DNA of 64,000 nucleotides. Origin: Paenibacillus glucanolyticus NBRC 15330 (GTDB lineage Bacteria > Bacillota > Bacilli > Paenibacillales > Paenibacillaceae). A program made the translations under genes and the position numbers. Shown here piece by piece: positions 24,650 to 33,660 of this stretch. The stretch is taken from contig NZ_BIMC01000002.1 of NCBI RefSeq assembly GCF_004000885.1, positions 372,001 through 436,000 on the forward strand, read 5' to 3'. Every line of letters starts with the position of its first letter. Position 1 is the first letter of the stretch. The notes beneath the pieces were generated by a model. That model was given only the letters and a program-made list of their open reading frames with translations. It made no database searches and had not been told where the DNA came from.

Positions 24650-26873
24650 ACACCTGGTGTTGGGGGTTTCGGGTTTAATCCTCTTCGTTATGATGGTATC
24701 TATGCTCACACCTCGAATAGGGCTGCTGATTGCGGAGAAGCAGATAGAACAAGGCCAAGCTGAGGGGATAGCCAAAGTCATTGACCTTATTCATGAAGAA
24801 AGCAGCAGCAACCGGAAATGGGAGATGATCGAGAAGTATGTGATTGTGCCTAGAGCAACAGAGCTATCTCATCGGTTTGATGTGTTTATTAGTCCGGGGT
24901 TCACCAGCACAGGAGGAAGCACCGATCAGCAGATTCGTTTTACTGAGGATGAACGTTTGCCGCTGCTGAATCAATATGTGCTGGGAGCGCCAGCCGGAGA
25001 ATATATGAAATATGCCGCAATAGACCTTGCGGAGCATTATTCGATGAATGGTGATGTGGAGGGAGCAGCGGATATATTAAAAACCGCTATCCAAAAGTTC
25101 GGGGATCTGAGCAGCGGATATTCTCCGGAGCCTGTTCTTTATTCCTATCAGCATGAATTGGTGCTGGAGCTTGCGAGCCTCTATGACAGGCTGGACCAGC
25201 CTGATCAGGCGGCGCTGCAATATGAGCGATTAGGGAAAGTCCTTTCTGGAGATTGGAGGGACATCCATAGTAAGGCCCTTTTATATCACTCGGAAATGCT
25301 CCTGCATCGGGGGAGCCCCCAAGCCGCTATGGACGTGTTGAATCGGATATCAGAAGGGTCCGGCGGGAACTTTGCAAATTCGGATATCTCAAAACGGGCG
25401 AATCAGCTGAAAGGACGGCTGAAGAGGATTTTAGACGGAGAGACCTTGTCAACGGTAAGCGGAACCTTGCGAAATCGTGAGGGGGATCCGATTCCATTCG
25501 CAGGTGTATTTTTACGTAAAAACAACGATCTGAATCACAGTCTGCTGTTAAGCGAACCGTACCAAATGCTGACAGACGCGAACGGTCGCTATCATTTCGA
25601 GGGTGTAGAGCCCGGCAGGTATCAACTCGGCATTGGTTTGAATTATGAACAAATCAATGGCAGAACGTGGCCTGTAGAATCGGGGGATTGGGTGGAGGTC
25701 GCCCCGGAATCGACACGACGGATTGATGTCACGCTGCAGCCATTGATTCAATTGACAACTCCAGTAAACCATGATGAGATACGCGGCGACATGATCTATT
25801 TTGAATGGGAGGCTACACCCGAAGCCGCCTACTATAAACTGAGTGTTGGTATCGAATTTGGCAGCGGATCGATGATGACGGCGATGGATAACTATATTGA
25901 AGGGAATTCGCTGCGGGTTGCTGTTCAGGATCTGTATGATCTCAGAAGCGGACTTTCCTACGAGGATCCGCATGATTGGACGACCGTTGCACCTGAGAGT
26001 GTGCTTGGTTACTCGAACCCAGAGGCTCCCTATTTCTGGTCGGTGGATGCTTACAAGGAAGACGGCACGAAGTTAACAAGCAGCAGCGGGTACCGCCTCA
26101 ATGAGAGCACCATGGGTTATTTACCGTATTTCTTGTTAAAGGGTCGTGAATTGACGCCGGAGGATCAGCTGGTACTCGAACGTAAATATGATGAAGCGCT
26201 CGCGGCCTATAGTGATAATGTGAGTGCGCATCCAGAAGATATTCACAGCTTAAGGATGAAACTCCGATTGCAACAGATCAAGGATCAGTTGTCCAAGGAT
26301 GTAGATAACAGAAGTTCAGAGGAAACCTTATCCACCCTGCAGGAGATGATCGAACGGCATCCGGCACCAAGCTACCTGATGGATCTGGCGGATTACTTCT
26401 ATAATAATGAAGATTGGGACAGTTACAATCCGGCATTCGATCGGTACTCCTCTGTACGGAGCGAAAGCGAGGATCATTCCTATACCGATTCTCTCCACGC
26501 AACAGCGCTTATGAAGCAGGGCAGGCTGGAGGAGGCGGAGAGATGGTTTGCGCGGGTGATCCGACAGGATAAATCCCACCGTTTTATCGGCAATTACCTC
26601 GCCGTTCATATGCTGCACAGCGGTTCGCTGGAAAGCACGCTGCAATTGGCCCGGAAATATCCGGAGCGCATGATGTCAAGCGATACGGATTGGGCTGTTC
26701 TGGTGGAGCGAATGCTGATCGAATCTGAGGGAAACTCAGGCTATACCGAGATACTGAAAGAGAAATTGCAATGGGGCATGAGCGGAGAGCGGGATGCCAT
26801 TCAGTTGTGGACGCCGGGAGAGGACTTCCAAGAGATCAAGCCCTTCCTCCAGGCCTTATTACATGTTGATTAA
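24627..26873 (+). CDS. Membrane-anchored TPR / carboxypeptidase-regulatory-domain protein
   Basis: About 748 residues. TTG at 24627 is the most plausible start: it lies within the upstream gene's end and is followed directly by a basic segment and a membrane helix (HLVLGVSGLILFVMMVSML). The rest should be outside the cell. Residues about 100-265 are helical-repeat-like. About 270-365 form a carboxypeptidase regulatory-like beta domain (TVSGTLRNREGDPIPFAGV, DANGRYHFEGVEPGRYQL). An immunoglobulin/FN3-like segment follows (IYFEWEATPEAAYYKLS). The last 220 residues are TPR-like (MKQGRLEEAERWFARVI). It is co-encoded with an ECF sigma/anti-sigma pair and may be its sensor or main target. No exact precedent recognised. 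Confidence 0.72.
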   Translation: MKIRVKIKHLVLGVSGLILFVMMVSMLTPRIGLLIAEKQIEQGQAEGIAKVIDLIHEESSSNRKWEMIEKYVIVPRATELSHRFDVFISPGFTSTGGSTDQQIRFTEDERLPLLNQYVLGAPAGEYMKYAAIDLAEHYSMNGDVEGAADILKTAIQKFGDLSSGYSPEPVLYSYQHELVLELASLYDRLDQPDQAALQYERLGKVLSGDWRDIHSKALLYHSEMLLHRGSPQAAMDVLNRISEGSGGNFANSDISKRANQLKGRLKRILDGETLSTVSGTLRNREGDPIPFAGVFLRKNNDLNHSLLLSEPYQMLTDANGRYHFEGVEPGRYQLGIGLNYEQINGRTWPVESGDWVEVAPESTRRIDVTLQPLIQLTTPVNHDEIRGDMIYFEWEATPEAAYYKLSVGIEFGSGSMMTAMDNYIEGNSLRVAVQDLYDLRSGLSYEDPHDWTTVAPESVLGYSNPEAPYFWSVDAYKEDGTKLTSSSGYRLNESTMGYLPYFLLKGRELTPEDQLVLERKYDEALAAYSDNVSAHPEDIHSLRMKLRLQQIKDQLSKDVDNRSSEETLSTLQEMIERHPAPSYLMDLADYFYNNEDWDSYNPAFDRYSSVRSESEDHSYTDSLHATALMKQGRLEEAERWFARVIRQDKSHRFIGNYLAVHMLHSGSLESTLQLARKYPERMMSSDTDWAVLVERMLIESEGNSGYTEILKEKLQWGMSGERDAIQLWTPGEDFQEIKPFLQALLHVD

Positions 26874-26916
26874 GTAGAGTCGCAGTTTCACTGCTGGATA
26901 AAGTGTTGGTATGAAA

Positions 26917-26963
26917 AAAGGCCGCCTATCCAAGTTATCAAAAACTTGGGTGGACGGCCTTTT
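26917..26963. terminator. Bidirectional terminator
   Basis: AAAGGCCGCC...GGACGGCCTTT encloses a CCAAGTT/AACTTGG stem. It separates the ECF operon from the convergent nitroreductase gene. Confidence 0.85.
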
Positions 26964-26974
26964 CCGCTAAGGAC

Positions 26975-27577
26975 TTAGCTGTATACTTTCACGCGATCTT
27001 CAATCGGAGCAAATTCTTTTTCGCCTGGTTCAGCAACCGGTTTACCGAAAGGCATTTGAGCGATCAGTTTCCAGCTCTCTGGAATGTTCCATTCGGATTT
27101 CACCTTTTCGTCGATCAATGGGTTATAGTGCTGCAGTGATGCACCTAGGCCCTCTGCCTCCAGGGAAGTCCATACCACGAATTGCAGCATGCCGTTGGAT
27201 TGGTTGGACCATACCGGGAAGTTGTCTGCATACAGCGCAAAGTTTTGCTGCAGGCCTGTAACGACGTCATTGTCCTCGAAGAACAGTACTGTACCGTATC
27301 CAGCGCGGAATGCGCCCATTTTTTCAGCCGTGGATTTGAATGCTTCTTCGTTACCGACAACTTCTTTCAAGATGCCCTCGGTCAGGTTCCACAGCTTGTC
27401 ATGCTGTTCGCCGAGCAGTACAACGACACGTGCGCTTTGGGAGTTGAAGGAAGACGGAGTGTACTTAACAGCTTCGTTCACAATTTCCTGGATACGCTCG
27501 TCCGAAATGACAGGGTCCTTGCTGATAGCATAGTGGGAGCGACGATTTTTGAGTGCAGTTGAAAAATCTTTAGACAT
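26975..27577 (-). CDS. Nitroreductase-family flavoprotein
   Basis: 200 residues from ATG 27577, with AGGAGG 10 bases before it (an upstream in-frame start is rejected). FMN-binding features are present: the start FSTALKNRRSHYAISKD with the Arg-rich loop, YTPSSFNSQSARVVVL, then GLGASLQHYNPLID near the C-terminus. It fits the NAD(P)H:quinone/nitroarene reductase subgroup like YodC/MhqN and HypO-type enzymes that detoxify quinones and electrophiles. A 15-bp palindrome and a PerR/Fur-like box stand in the leader, so repression lifted by stress is likely. Confidence 0.88.
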   Translation of the reverse strand: MSKDFSTALKNRRSHYAISKDPVISDERIQEIVNEAVKYTPSSFNSQSARVVVLLGEQHDKLWNLTEGILKEVVGNEEAFKSTAEKMGAFRAGYGTVLFFEDNDVVTGLQQNFALYADNFPVWSNQSNGMLQFVVWTSLEAEGLGASLQHYNPLIDEKVKSEWNIPESWKLIAQMPFGKPVAEPGEKEFAPIEDRVKVYS

Positions 27578-27671
27578 AAGAAAAAACCTCCTGATGTAAT
27601 GGTGTTGCATAAGCCTGATAAGAAGATGTCCTTTAATTCAGGTAAATATGCATTTTAGTGAAGCATTTTGC

Positions 27672-27686
27672 TCATAATCATTATTC
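27672..27686. promoter_or_regulatory. PerR/Fur-like box in the nitroreductase leader
   Basis: TCATAATCATTATTC matches 11 of 14 defined positions of both the PerR box (TTATAATNATTATAA) and the 7-1-7 Fur box. The two cannot be told apart by sequence. Confidence 0.45.
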
Positions 27687-27694
27687 CATATCAA

Positions 27695-27709
27695 CTAACA
27701 ATTTGTTAG
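27695..27709. promoter_or_regulatory. Palindromic operator (MarR-type form)
   Basis: CTAACAATTTGTTAG is a perfect 7-1-7 inverted repeat at about +13 to +27 of the predicted nitroreductase transcript. The form resembles MarR-family operators. No such regulator is encoded in the window. Confidence 0.65.
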
Positions 27710-27728
27710 AAATGATATTTATGTTAGC

Positions 27729-27757
27729 ATGTTAATATAATGAGTTGCAAATGTCAA
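27729..27757 (-). promoter_or_regulatory. Sigma-A promoter of the nitroreductase gene
   Basis: Minus strand TTGACA (27757-27752), 17-base spacer, TAACAT (27734-27729). Confidence 0.65.
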
Positions 27758-27922
27758 CAATTCAGAACGAAACTCAGAACTAAAAGTTTATCTTTAATAC
27801 CCGCTTACTGAGAATTAAAACACTTTTCTAAGGTCAGTCCTCTGATTGCTTTACACGATATGTCGAAACTTCATATCATGAACAAATCGTGAACAAATGA
27901 TACGCAGATGAGAAAAATTAAA

Positions 27923-27937
27923 TGATTTTGATTCTCA
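27923..27937. promoter_or_regulatory. Fur box 1
   Basis: TGATTTTGATTCTCA matches the 7-1-7 Fur consensus TGATAATNATTATCA at 11 of 14 positions. It lies just upstream of the -35 box. Confidence 0.6.
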
Positions 27938-27944
27938 ATTAGGG

Positions 27945-27973
27945 TTGTCGAGTGAGAATGAGAGTGATATAAT
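27945..27973 (+). promoter_or_regulatory. Sigma-A promoter of the siderophore transport operon
   Basis: TTGTCG (27945-27950), 17-base spacer, TATAAT (27968-27973). Confidence 0.8.
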
Positions 27974-27990
27974 GCATATCAGAACGCAAT

Positions 27991-28005
27991 TGATAATCAA
28001 TCTCA
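27991..28005. promoter_or_regulatory. Fur box 2
   Basis: TGATAATCAATCTCA has a perfect left half and a 5/7 right half of the Fur consensus. It lies just after the predicted transcript start. Two boxes flanking the promoter indicate iron repression. Confidence 0.7.
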
Positions 28006-28069
28006 GTGAGAAGCTGATGAGATTGCGGACTGTCGGATATTCAGAGACATACGCATAGAAGGAAGAGCC

Positions 28070-29023
28070 ATGAAGATTAGATACTTATTTGCAGCCGTTG
28101 TGGTACTCTCCATAATCTCATTATTTATTGGAGTTAAGGACATTTCACCACTGGAACTGTTCTCCATGTCAGAACAACAACAACATATTATGCTTGTCAG
28201 CCGGATCCCGAGGCTTGTCAGTCTTATACTGGCAGGGGTCAGCATGAGTATCTGCGGATTGATCATGCAGCAGTTAAGTCGCAACAAATTCGTGTCACCA
28301 ACAACAGCGGGTACGATGGATTCCGCGAGACTTGGAATTTTGGTTGCCATGCTGGTCTTCACAACAAGCGGTCCACTAATCAAGATGCTTGTGGCATTTG
28401 TATTCGCACTAGCGGGAACCTTCATCTTTATGAAGATCCTGGACCGGATCAAGTTCAAGGACGCCATCTTTATTCCCCTCGTTGGACTGATGTTCGGTAA
28501 TATTGTTAGTTCGATAGCAACCTTCTTTGCTTACAAATATGATCTTATTCAGAATATGTCCGCATGGCTCCAGGGTGATTTCTCCATGATCATCAAGGGA
28601 CAATATGAAATGCTATATATTAGTATCCCGCTTGTCATTCTGGCCTACCTGTTCGCTAACAAGTTTACGGTAGCCGGGATGGGAGAGGAGTTTGCAACGA
28701 ACCTTGGTCTCAAGTACCGGAGAGTTGTGAACCTGGGATTGGTCATTGTAGCGCTGGTCACCGCATCCGTCGTTCTAACCGTCGGCGTGATTCCTTTTCT
28801 CGGTCTGATCATACCTAATATCGTTAGCCTGTATCTGGGAGACCACTTGAAAAAAAGCCTTTCGCATACCGCGCTGCTGGGGGCCGGATTCGTATTGTTC
28901 TGTGACATCCTTGGCAGGATCATCATTTATCCCTATGAGATTCCAATCAGCCTGACCGTGGGCGTCCTTGGAAGCGGTATATTCATTTTCTTACTGATGA
29001 GGAGAAAGGCTTATGACTTATAA
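28070..29023 (+). CDS. yclN: Petrobactin-type siderophore ABC transporter permease
   Basis: 317 residues, GAAGGAAGAG upstream. FecCD-family permease with eight to ten membrane segments. Stretches such as SMSICGLIMQQLSRNKFVSPTTAGTMD and GVIPFLGLIIPNIVSLY are nearly those of Bacillus YclN. With its partner permease it moves ferric siderophore through the membrane. The stop overlaps the next gene by 11 bases. The promoter region is flanked by Fur boxes. Confidence 0.92.
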   Translation: MKIRYLFAAVVVLSIISLFIGVKDISPLELFSMSEQQQHIMLVSRIPRLVSLILAGVSMSICGLIMQQLSRNKFVSPTTAGTMDSARLGILVAMLVFTTSGPLIKMLVAFVFALAGTFIFMKILDRIKFKDAIFIPLVGLMFGNIVSSIATFFAYKYDLIQNMSAWLQGDFSMIIKGQYEMLYISIPLVILAYLFANKFTVAGMGEEFATNLGLKYRRVVNLGLVIVALVTASVVLTVGVIPFLGLIIPNIVSLYLGDHLKKSLSHTALLGAGFVLFCDILGRIIIYPYEIPISLTVGVLGSGIFIFLLMRRKAYDL

Positions 29024-29960
29024 AGCCAAAATCGGCCTGTTGGCCGCGGCGGCAATCATCCTGGTGGCAGTCTTTCTGTTCATTGATCTTGGCAGCAATT
29101 GGGACTACGCGCTTCCGAGAAGGATCAAAAAGGTGCTTGCTATTATTCTGACCGGCGGAGCCATTGCTCTGTCTACCACGGTGTTTCAAACGGTCACGAA
29201 TAACCGGATACTAACGCCGAGTGTTATGGGATTGGATTCCTTATATATTCTTATCCAGACAACGGTAATCTTCGTCTTTGGATCGTTTACGCTGTACAAA
29301 CTGGGCAGCAATGTGAACTTCCTGATTAATGTCGGAGCCATGATATTGTTTGCTGGAGTTTTATACAAAATACTGTTCAAAAGGGAAGGGAATAATATTT
29401 ACTTCCTGCTGCTCATCGGTATGATATTCGGTACGCTGTTCTCCAGCATGTCCTCCTTCATGGAGGTGCTGATTGATCCGAATGAGTTCCAGTATGTGGC
29501 GGACAAAATGTTTGCCAGCTTCAACAACGTAAAGACGGAGCTGCTCATTCTTGCCATGATTGTGGTTGCTTTGTCACTTCTCTATTTTGCTCGATTCGCC
29601 AAGTATCTAAACGTGCTTTCACTTGGACGTGAGCAGGCGATCAACCTCGGTGTGAATTATGATTACGTGGTGAAGCGGCTCCTGATTATTGTCGCTGTTC
29701 TGATCTCTGTAGCAACTGCGCTGGTCGGGCCGATTACATTCCTGGGACTTCTTGTTGTCAATGTTGCCTATGAGGTTATGAAGACATATCGGCATTCATA
29801 CTTAATCACAGCTTCTATACTTATTAGCATCATCGCGTTAGTGGGCGGTCAACTGGTTGTCGAACGGGTGTTTACGTTCTCCACAACGCTCAGTGTTATC
29901 ATCAACTTCATCGGCGGTGTCTACTTCATATACCTGCTACTAAAGGAGAGTAAAGCATGA
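29013..29960 (+). CDS. yclO: Petrobactin-type siderophore ABC transporter permease
   Basis: 315 residues. The second FecCD-type permease, resembling YclO: AIALSTTVFQTVTNNRILTPSVMG near residue 55 and GPITFLGLLVVNVAYEVM in the coupling-helix region. It overlaps yclN at the start and the ATPase gene by four bases at the end, so translation is coupled through the three genes. Confidence 0.92.
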   Translation: MTYKAKIGLLAAAAIILVAVFLFIDLGSNWDYALPRRIKKVLAIILTGGAIALSTTVFQTVTNNRILTPSVMGLDSLYILIQTTVIFVFGSFTLYKLGSNVNFLINVGAMILFAGVLYKILFKREGNNIYFLLLIGMIFGTLFSSMSSFMEVLIDPNEFQYVADKMFASFNNVKTELLILAMIVVALSLLYFARFAKYLNVLSLGREQAINLGVNYDYVVKRLLIIVAVLISVATALVGPITFLGLLVVNVAYEVMKTYRHSYLITASILISIIALVGGQLVVERVFTFSTTLSVIINFIGGVYFIYLLLKESKA

Positions 29961-30715
29961 TCCAGGTTACGAACGTATCGAAAGTCTATAGCGGCAAAAA
30001 AGTCGTTGATAACGTGTCGGTTACGATCCCGAAGGGGCAAATCACTTCCTTTATCGGCCCTAACGGTGCCGGTAAAAGTACTTTGCTGTCCATGATAAGC
30101 AGATTAACGGGCAAGGACAGCGGTCAAATTACGGTGGATGGCAAAGAGGTCAGCCAGTGGAAGAGCAGCGACCTTGCGAAGAAGGTTTCGATTCTGAAGC
30201 AATCTAACCATATCAGTCTTCGTTTGACCGTGCGGGAACTCGTATCTTTTGGCCGATTCCCTTACTCTCAAGGCAGGTTGAATGCGGAAGATGAGAAGTT
30301 CGTGGATGAAGCGATCTCGTATATGGAGCTCGGAGATATGCAGCATAAATTTCTTCATCAGCTCAGCGGCGGTCAAACCCAGCGTGCTTACATCGCTATG
30401 GTTATCGCCCAGAATACAGAGTATATTTTGCTGGATGAGCCACTGAACAACCTGGATATGAAACACTCCGTGCAGATCATGAAGATTCTTCGAAAGCTTG
30501 TCGCCGACATGAATAAAACGATTGTTATCGTGATTCACGACATCAACTTCGCTTCCTTCTACTCGGATTACATCGTTGCCTTGAAGGATGGCGCTATTGA
30601 GAGCGAAGGGAAGACCGAGAGCATCATTCAGAGCAATGTTCTGCGCGGAATCTACGACATGGACATTGAGATTGAAGAGATTAACGACAATAGAGTATGT
30701 GTGTACTACGCCTAA
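29957..30715 (+). CDS. yclP: Siderophore ABC transporter ATPase
   Basis: 252 residues; ATGA overlap with yclO. Walker A is GPNGAGKST (about residues 34-42), the signature is LSGGQTQRAYIA near residue 137, Walker B ends ILLDEPLNNLD, and the switch His lies in VIHDINFA. It fits the FecE/YclP group that powers ferric-siderophore import. A stable hairpin follows the gene before the binding-protein gene. Confidence 0.93.
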   Translation: MIQVTNVSKVYSGKKVVDNVSVTIPKGQITSFIGPNGAGKSTLLSMISRLTGKDSGQITVDGKEVSQWKSSDLAKKVSILKQSNHISLRLTVRELVSFGRFPYSQGRLNAEDEKFVDEAISYMELGDMQHKFLHQLSGGQTQRAYIAMVIAQNTEYILLDEPLNNLDMKHSVQIMKILRKLVADMNKTIVIVIHDINFASFYSDYIVALKDGAIESEGKTESIIQSNVLRGIYDMDIEIEEINDNRVCVYYA

Positions 30716-30736
30716 TCTATAACAACGTTTGTAAGG

Positions 30737-30776
30737 GATAAGGAACGGTTCAACTGCCATCGGCAGGTTCCTTATC
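30737..30776 (+). terminator. Stable hairpin between the ATPase and binding-protein genes
   Basis: GATAAGGAAC pairs perfectly with GTTCCTTATC, enclosing a CTGCC/GGCAG stem. No T tract follows, so it may be an mRNA-stabilising or partial-termination element that sets the level of yclQ. Confidence 0.55.
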
Positions 30777-30924
30777 TCTGCTAAAATAGCTGGGGCTGCC
30801 TTGCGAAGGGACGGCATGATTCAATCTGTCCTTATTTAATTACTAATTCAACCATACATTCAAATATATGTTGAAGATCAATATGAAGCAGGAAAATACA
30901 AATATAAAAGATGGGGTGTACGTA

Positions 30925-31899
30925 ATGAAAAAATGGTTAACTTTATTCATGGTAGTAATGTTTACGATTGTACTCGCAGCTTGTGGTCAAGACGATAAAA
31001 CAACAGGTGCCGGTGGCGGAGACGCTGCAGGGGATACGCCTCCAGCCGAAGCAGAAACAATTAAGATCACCCACCAGCTTGGGGAAACCGATGTACCGAA
31101 GAACCCTTCACGTCTGGTTGTATTCGATTTTGGTATTCTGGATTCCGTAGATAAATTGGGCGTTGAAGTATTAGGCGTTCCGCAAGCGAATATTCCTGCT
31201 TACTTGTCCAAATTTGAAGACAAGAAGTACGAGAATGTAGGAAGCCTGAAAGAGCCGGACTTTGAGAAAATCAACAGCATTGATCCCGATCTGATCATCA
31301 TTTCCGGCAGACAGCAAGATGCCTATGAGGAACTGAGCAAAATTGCTCCAACGATCTTCTTGGGCGTGGATACAAGCAAATACATGGAATCCTTCAAATC
31401 CAACATGAACACGCTTGGTCAAATCTTTGGTAAAGAAGCAGAAGTTGAGAAAGAAATGGCTGCCATCAATGAGAACATCAAAGCGCTGAATGAAAAAGCA
31501 ACGGCAACAGGCAAAAAGGCATTGATCATTCTTGCTAACGAAGGCAAAATCAGTGCATACGGTCCAGGTTCCCGTTTTGGTATTCTGCATGATGTGTTTG
31601 GTTTCGGAGCAATAGATCCTAACATCGAAGTCAGCACACATGGTAAAGATATTTCGAACGAGTATATTGTAGAGATGAACCCTGACTATCTGTTTGTGGT
31701 TGACCGCGGTGCAGCTGTTGCCACTGGCGAAGGGGAATCAGGCGCTAAAGCGGTAGTTGAGAATGAGCTTGTAAAAACAACCAATGCCGCTAAAGACGGA
31801 AACATCGTTTACTTGAACCCGGATTTCTGGTATCTTTCCGGCGGCGGGTTGACTTCCGTATCTGAAATGATTACTGAAGTTGACGCAGCTATTAAATAA
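30925..31899 (+). CDS. yclQ: Siderophore-binding lipoprotein
   Basis: 324 residues from ATG 30925 (GGGGTG upstream; an earlier in-frame ATG at 30868 is rejected). The signal peptide ends in lipobox VLAAC. The two-lobed periplasmic-binding fold of type III (FepB/YclQ) is visible, with VFDFGILDSVDKLGVEVLG and the late YLFVVDRGAAVATGEG. The YclQ group binds petrobactin and its dihydroxybenzoyl precursors. It is separated from the ATPase gene by 209 bases. Confidence 0.92.
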   Translation: MKKWLTLFMVVMFTIVLAACGQDDKTTGAGGGDAAGDTPPAEAETIKITHQLGETDVPKNPSRLVVFDFGILDSVDKLGVEVLGVPQANIPAYLSKFEDKKYENVGSLKEPDFEKINSIDPDLIIISGRQQDAYEELSKIAPTIFLGVDTSKYMESFKSNMNTLGQIFGKEAEVEKEMAAINENIKALNEKATATGKKALIILANEGKISAYGPGSRFGILHDVFGFGAIDPNIEVSTHGKDISNEYIVEMNPDYLFVVDRGAAVATGEGESGAKAVVENELVKTTNAAKDGNIVYLNPDFWYLSGGGLTSVSEMITEVDAAIK

Positions 31900-31940
31900 T
31901 CCAAGACCCTTTTCGAAGGGAACGGTAATGAACATAGAAG

Positions 31941-31984
31941 ACACCGGAGCAGCTTTTACCAGGCGCTCCGGTGTTTTATTTTTT
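31941..31984 (+). terminator. Terminator of the siderophore operon
   Basis: ACACCGGAGC / GCTCCGGTGT stem (31941-31974), then TTTATTTTTTT. Confidence 0.9.
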
Positions 31985-32097
31985 TGCATTAGGGTAAGTG
32001 GTTAACGGATAATAAGATAAGGCAGATGTTGACGTAATGAGATGATGATCATCAGGCTCGCTCAACCTGGAATAGTCGATTAGGAGGAGGTCTTTAT

Positions 32098-33522
32098 ATG
32101 TATCGGAATCAAATCTATATAGATGGACAATGGGTCCAGACCGAGGAGCAAATGGACGTATACAATCCGGCGGACGGGAAGGTTATAGGCACCGTGCCTA
32201 AAGGCGGCAAGAGAGAAGCCCAGCAAGCGGTGGATGCTGCAGCGGCAGCTTTTTCGGATTGGTCCGGCAGAACCGCGAATGATCGCGGGGAACTGCTTCG
32301 CCGGTGGCATCAGTTAATTGCAGATCATACGGATGAATTGGCCCGAATCATGACCACGGAGCAGGGGAAACCGCTGAAGGAAGCAGCAGGCGAGATTCGA
32401 TATGCCAACAGCTTTGTTGATTGGTATGCGGAAGAAGGTAAACGAATATATGGCGAGACCATACCCGGTTCTTCCAGTCGTCAACGTATCATCGTGACCA
32501 AGCAACCAGTGGGTGTTGTAGCTGCCATTACGCCTTGGAACTTCCCGGCTTCGATGATTACACGCAAGGTAGCCCCTGCGCTGGCAGCTGGCTGCACCGT
32601 AGTTATCAAGCCGTCCGGTGAGACGCCATTCACGGCGATCAAGCTGGTGGAGCTAGCAGATGAGGCGGGCATTCCTGCCGGGGTAATCAACATCGTAACT
32701 GGACCTTCAGGTGATATCGCTGACGTGTGGCAGAAGGACAGTCGGGTGAGAAAACTGTCATTCACGGGTTCAACCGAAGTGGGGAAACAACTGATGGCTG
32801 GCGCTGCGGCCAATGTGAAGAAAATATCGCTGGAGCTTGGTGGTCATGCTCCATTTATCGTGACAGATCAGGCAGACCTGGATCAAGCGGCAGCGGGATT
32901 AATCTCTTCCAAGTTCCGCAATGGGGGACAGACCTGTGTATGTGCCAACCGGATTTATGTTCAAGAATCAGTTGCGGAGAAGTTCGCAGCGAAGTTTACG
33001 GAGCTTGTCAAACAATTGAGGGTGGGGAATGGACTGGAGAACGGAATCGATATCGGACCCTTGATTAACGAGGAGGCTGTGGATAAAGTCGTTCGACAGA
33101 TCAAGGATGCGGAAGAGAAGGGCGGCGTTATATTGGCTGGCGGTCAAGCTCTCCCTGATCTGGGAGGCAACTATGTCGAGCCAACCGTGATCATGAATGC
33201 CACGGATGACATGGAGTGCATGAATGAGGAGACCTTCGGTCCCCTTGCACCCATTACCACCTTCAAAACCATAGACGAAGCGGTCAAGCGAGCCAATAAC
33301 AGTCCTTACGGATTGGCTGCCTATGTGTTTACGCAGAATTTGGGCGAAGCGGTCAAAATCGCGGAATCTCTCGATTATGGCATCGTAGGAGTGAATGACC
33401 CTGTACCTTCCACCGCTCAAGCTCCGTTTGGCGGATTTAAAGAGAGCGGACTGGGCCGGGAAGGCGGCCATTACGGAATGGAGGAATTCCTGGAGGTAAA
33501 GTACATTTCACTTGGTTTGTAA
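32098..33522 (+). CDS. gabD: NAD(P)-dependent succinate-semialdehyde dehydrogenase
   Basis: 474 residues, AGGAGGAGG upstream of the ATG. Aldehyde dehydrogenase signatures: PWNFP at 146-150, catalytic Glu246 in LELGGH, and catalytic Cys280 in GGQTCVCANR with a second Cys two residues later, as in redox-sensitive GabD enzymes. Length and motifs fit GabD, which oxidises succinate semialdehyde to succinate at the end of GABA degradation. No GABA transaminase is encoded here; related semialdehydes may also be used. Confidence 0.88.
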   Translation: MYRNQIYIDGQWVQTEEQMDVYNPADGKVIGTVPKGGKREAQQAVDAAAAAFSDWSGRTANDRGELLRRWHQLIADHTDELARIMTTEQGKPLKEAAGEIRYANSFVDWYAEEGKRIYGETIPGSSSRQRIIVTKQPVGVVAAITPWNFPASMITRKVAPALAAGCTVVIKPSGETPFTAIKLVELADEAGIPAGVINIVTGPSGDIADVWQKDSRVRKLSFTGSTEVGKQLMAGAAANVKKISLELGGHAPFIVTDQADLDQAAAGLISSKFRNGGQTCVCANRIYVQESVAEKFAAKFTELVKQLRVGNGLENGIDIGPLINEEAVDKVVRQIKDAEEKGGVILAGGQALPDLGGNYVEPTVIMNATDDMECMNEETFGPLAPITTFKTIDEAVKRANNSPYGLAAYVFTQNLGEAVKIAESLDYGIVGVNDPVPSTAQAPFGGFKESGLGREGGHYGMEEFLEVKYISLGL

Positions 33523-33616
33523 GAGCGGAATGAGTATTGCGATATTCAATGAACATGGACAAGCTGAGCTGTCCAAACGAATTTAAGCCGTACTGCATCA
33601 GGGCAACAAAAATTCA

Positions 33617-33656
33617 GGGGCGTTCTCCAGGTTCAGACCTGGAGAACGCCCCCTTT
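33617..33656. terminator. Bidirectional terminator
   Basis: A perfect 16-bp stem GGGGCGTTCTCCAGGT / ACCTGGAGAACGCCCC, then CTTTT. It serves gabD and the convergent oxidoreductase gene. Confidence 0.92.
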
Positions 33657-33660
33657 TGAG

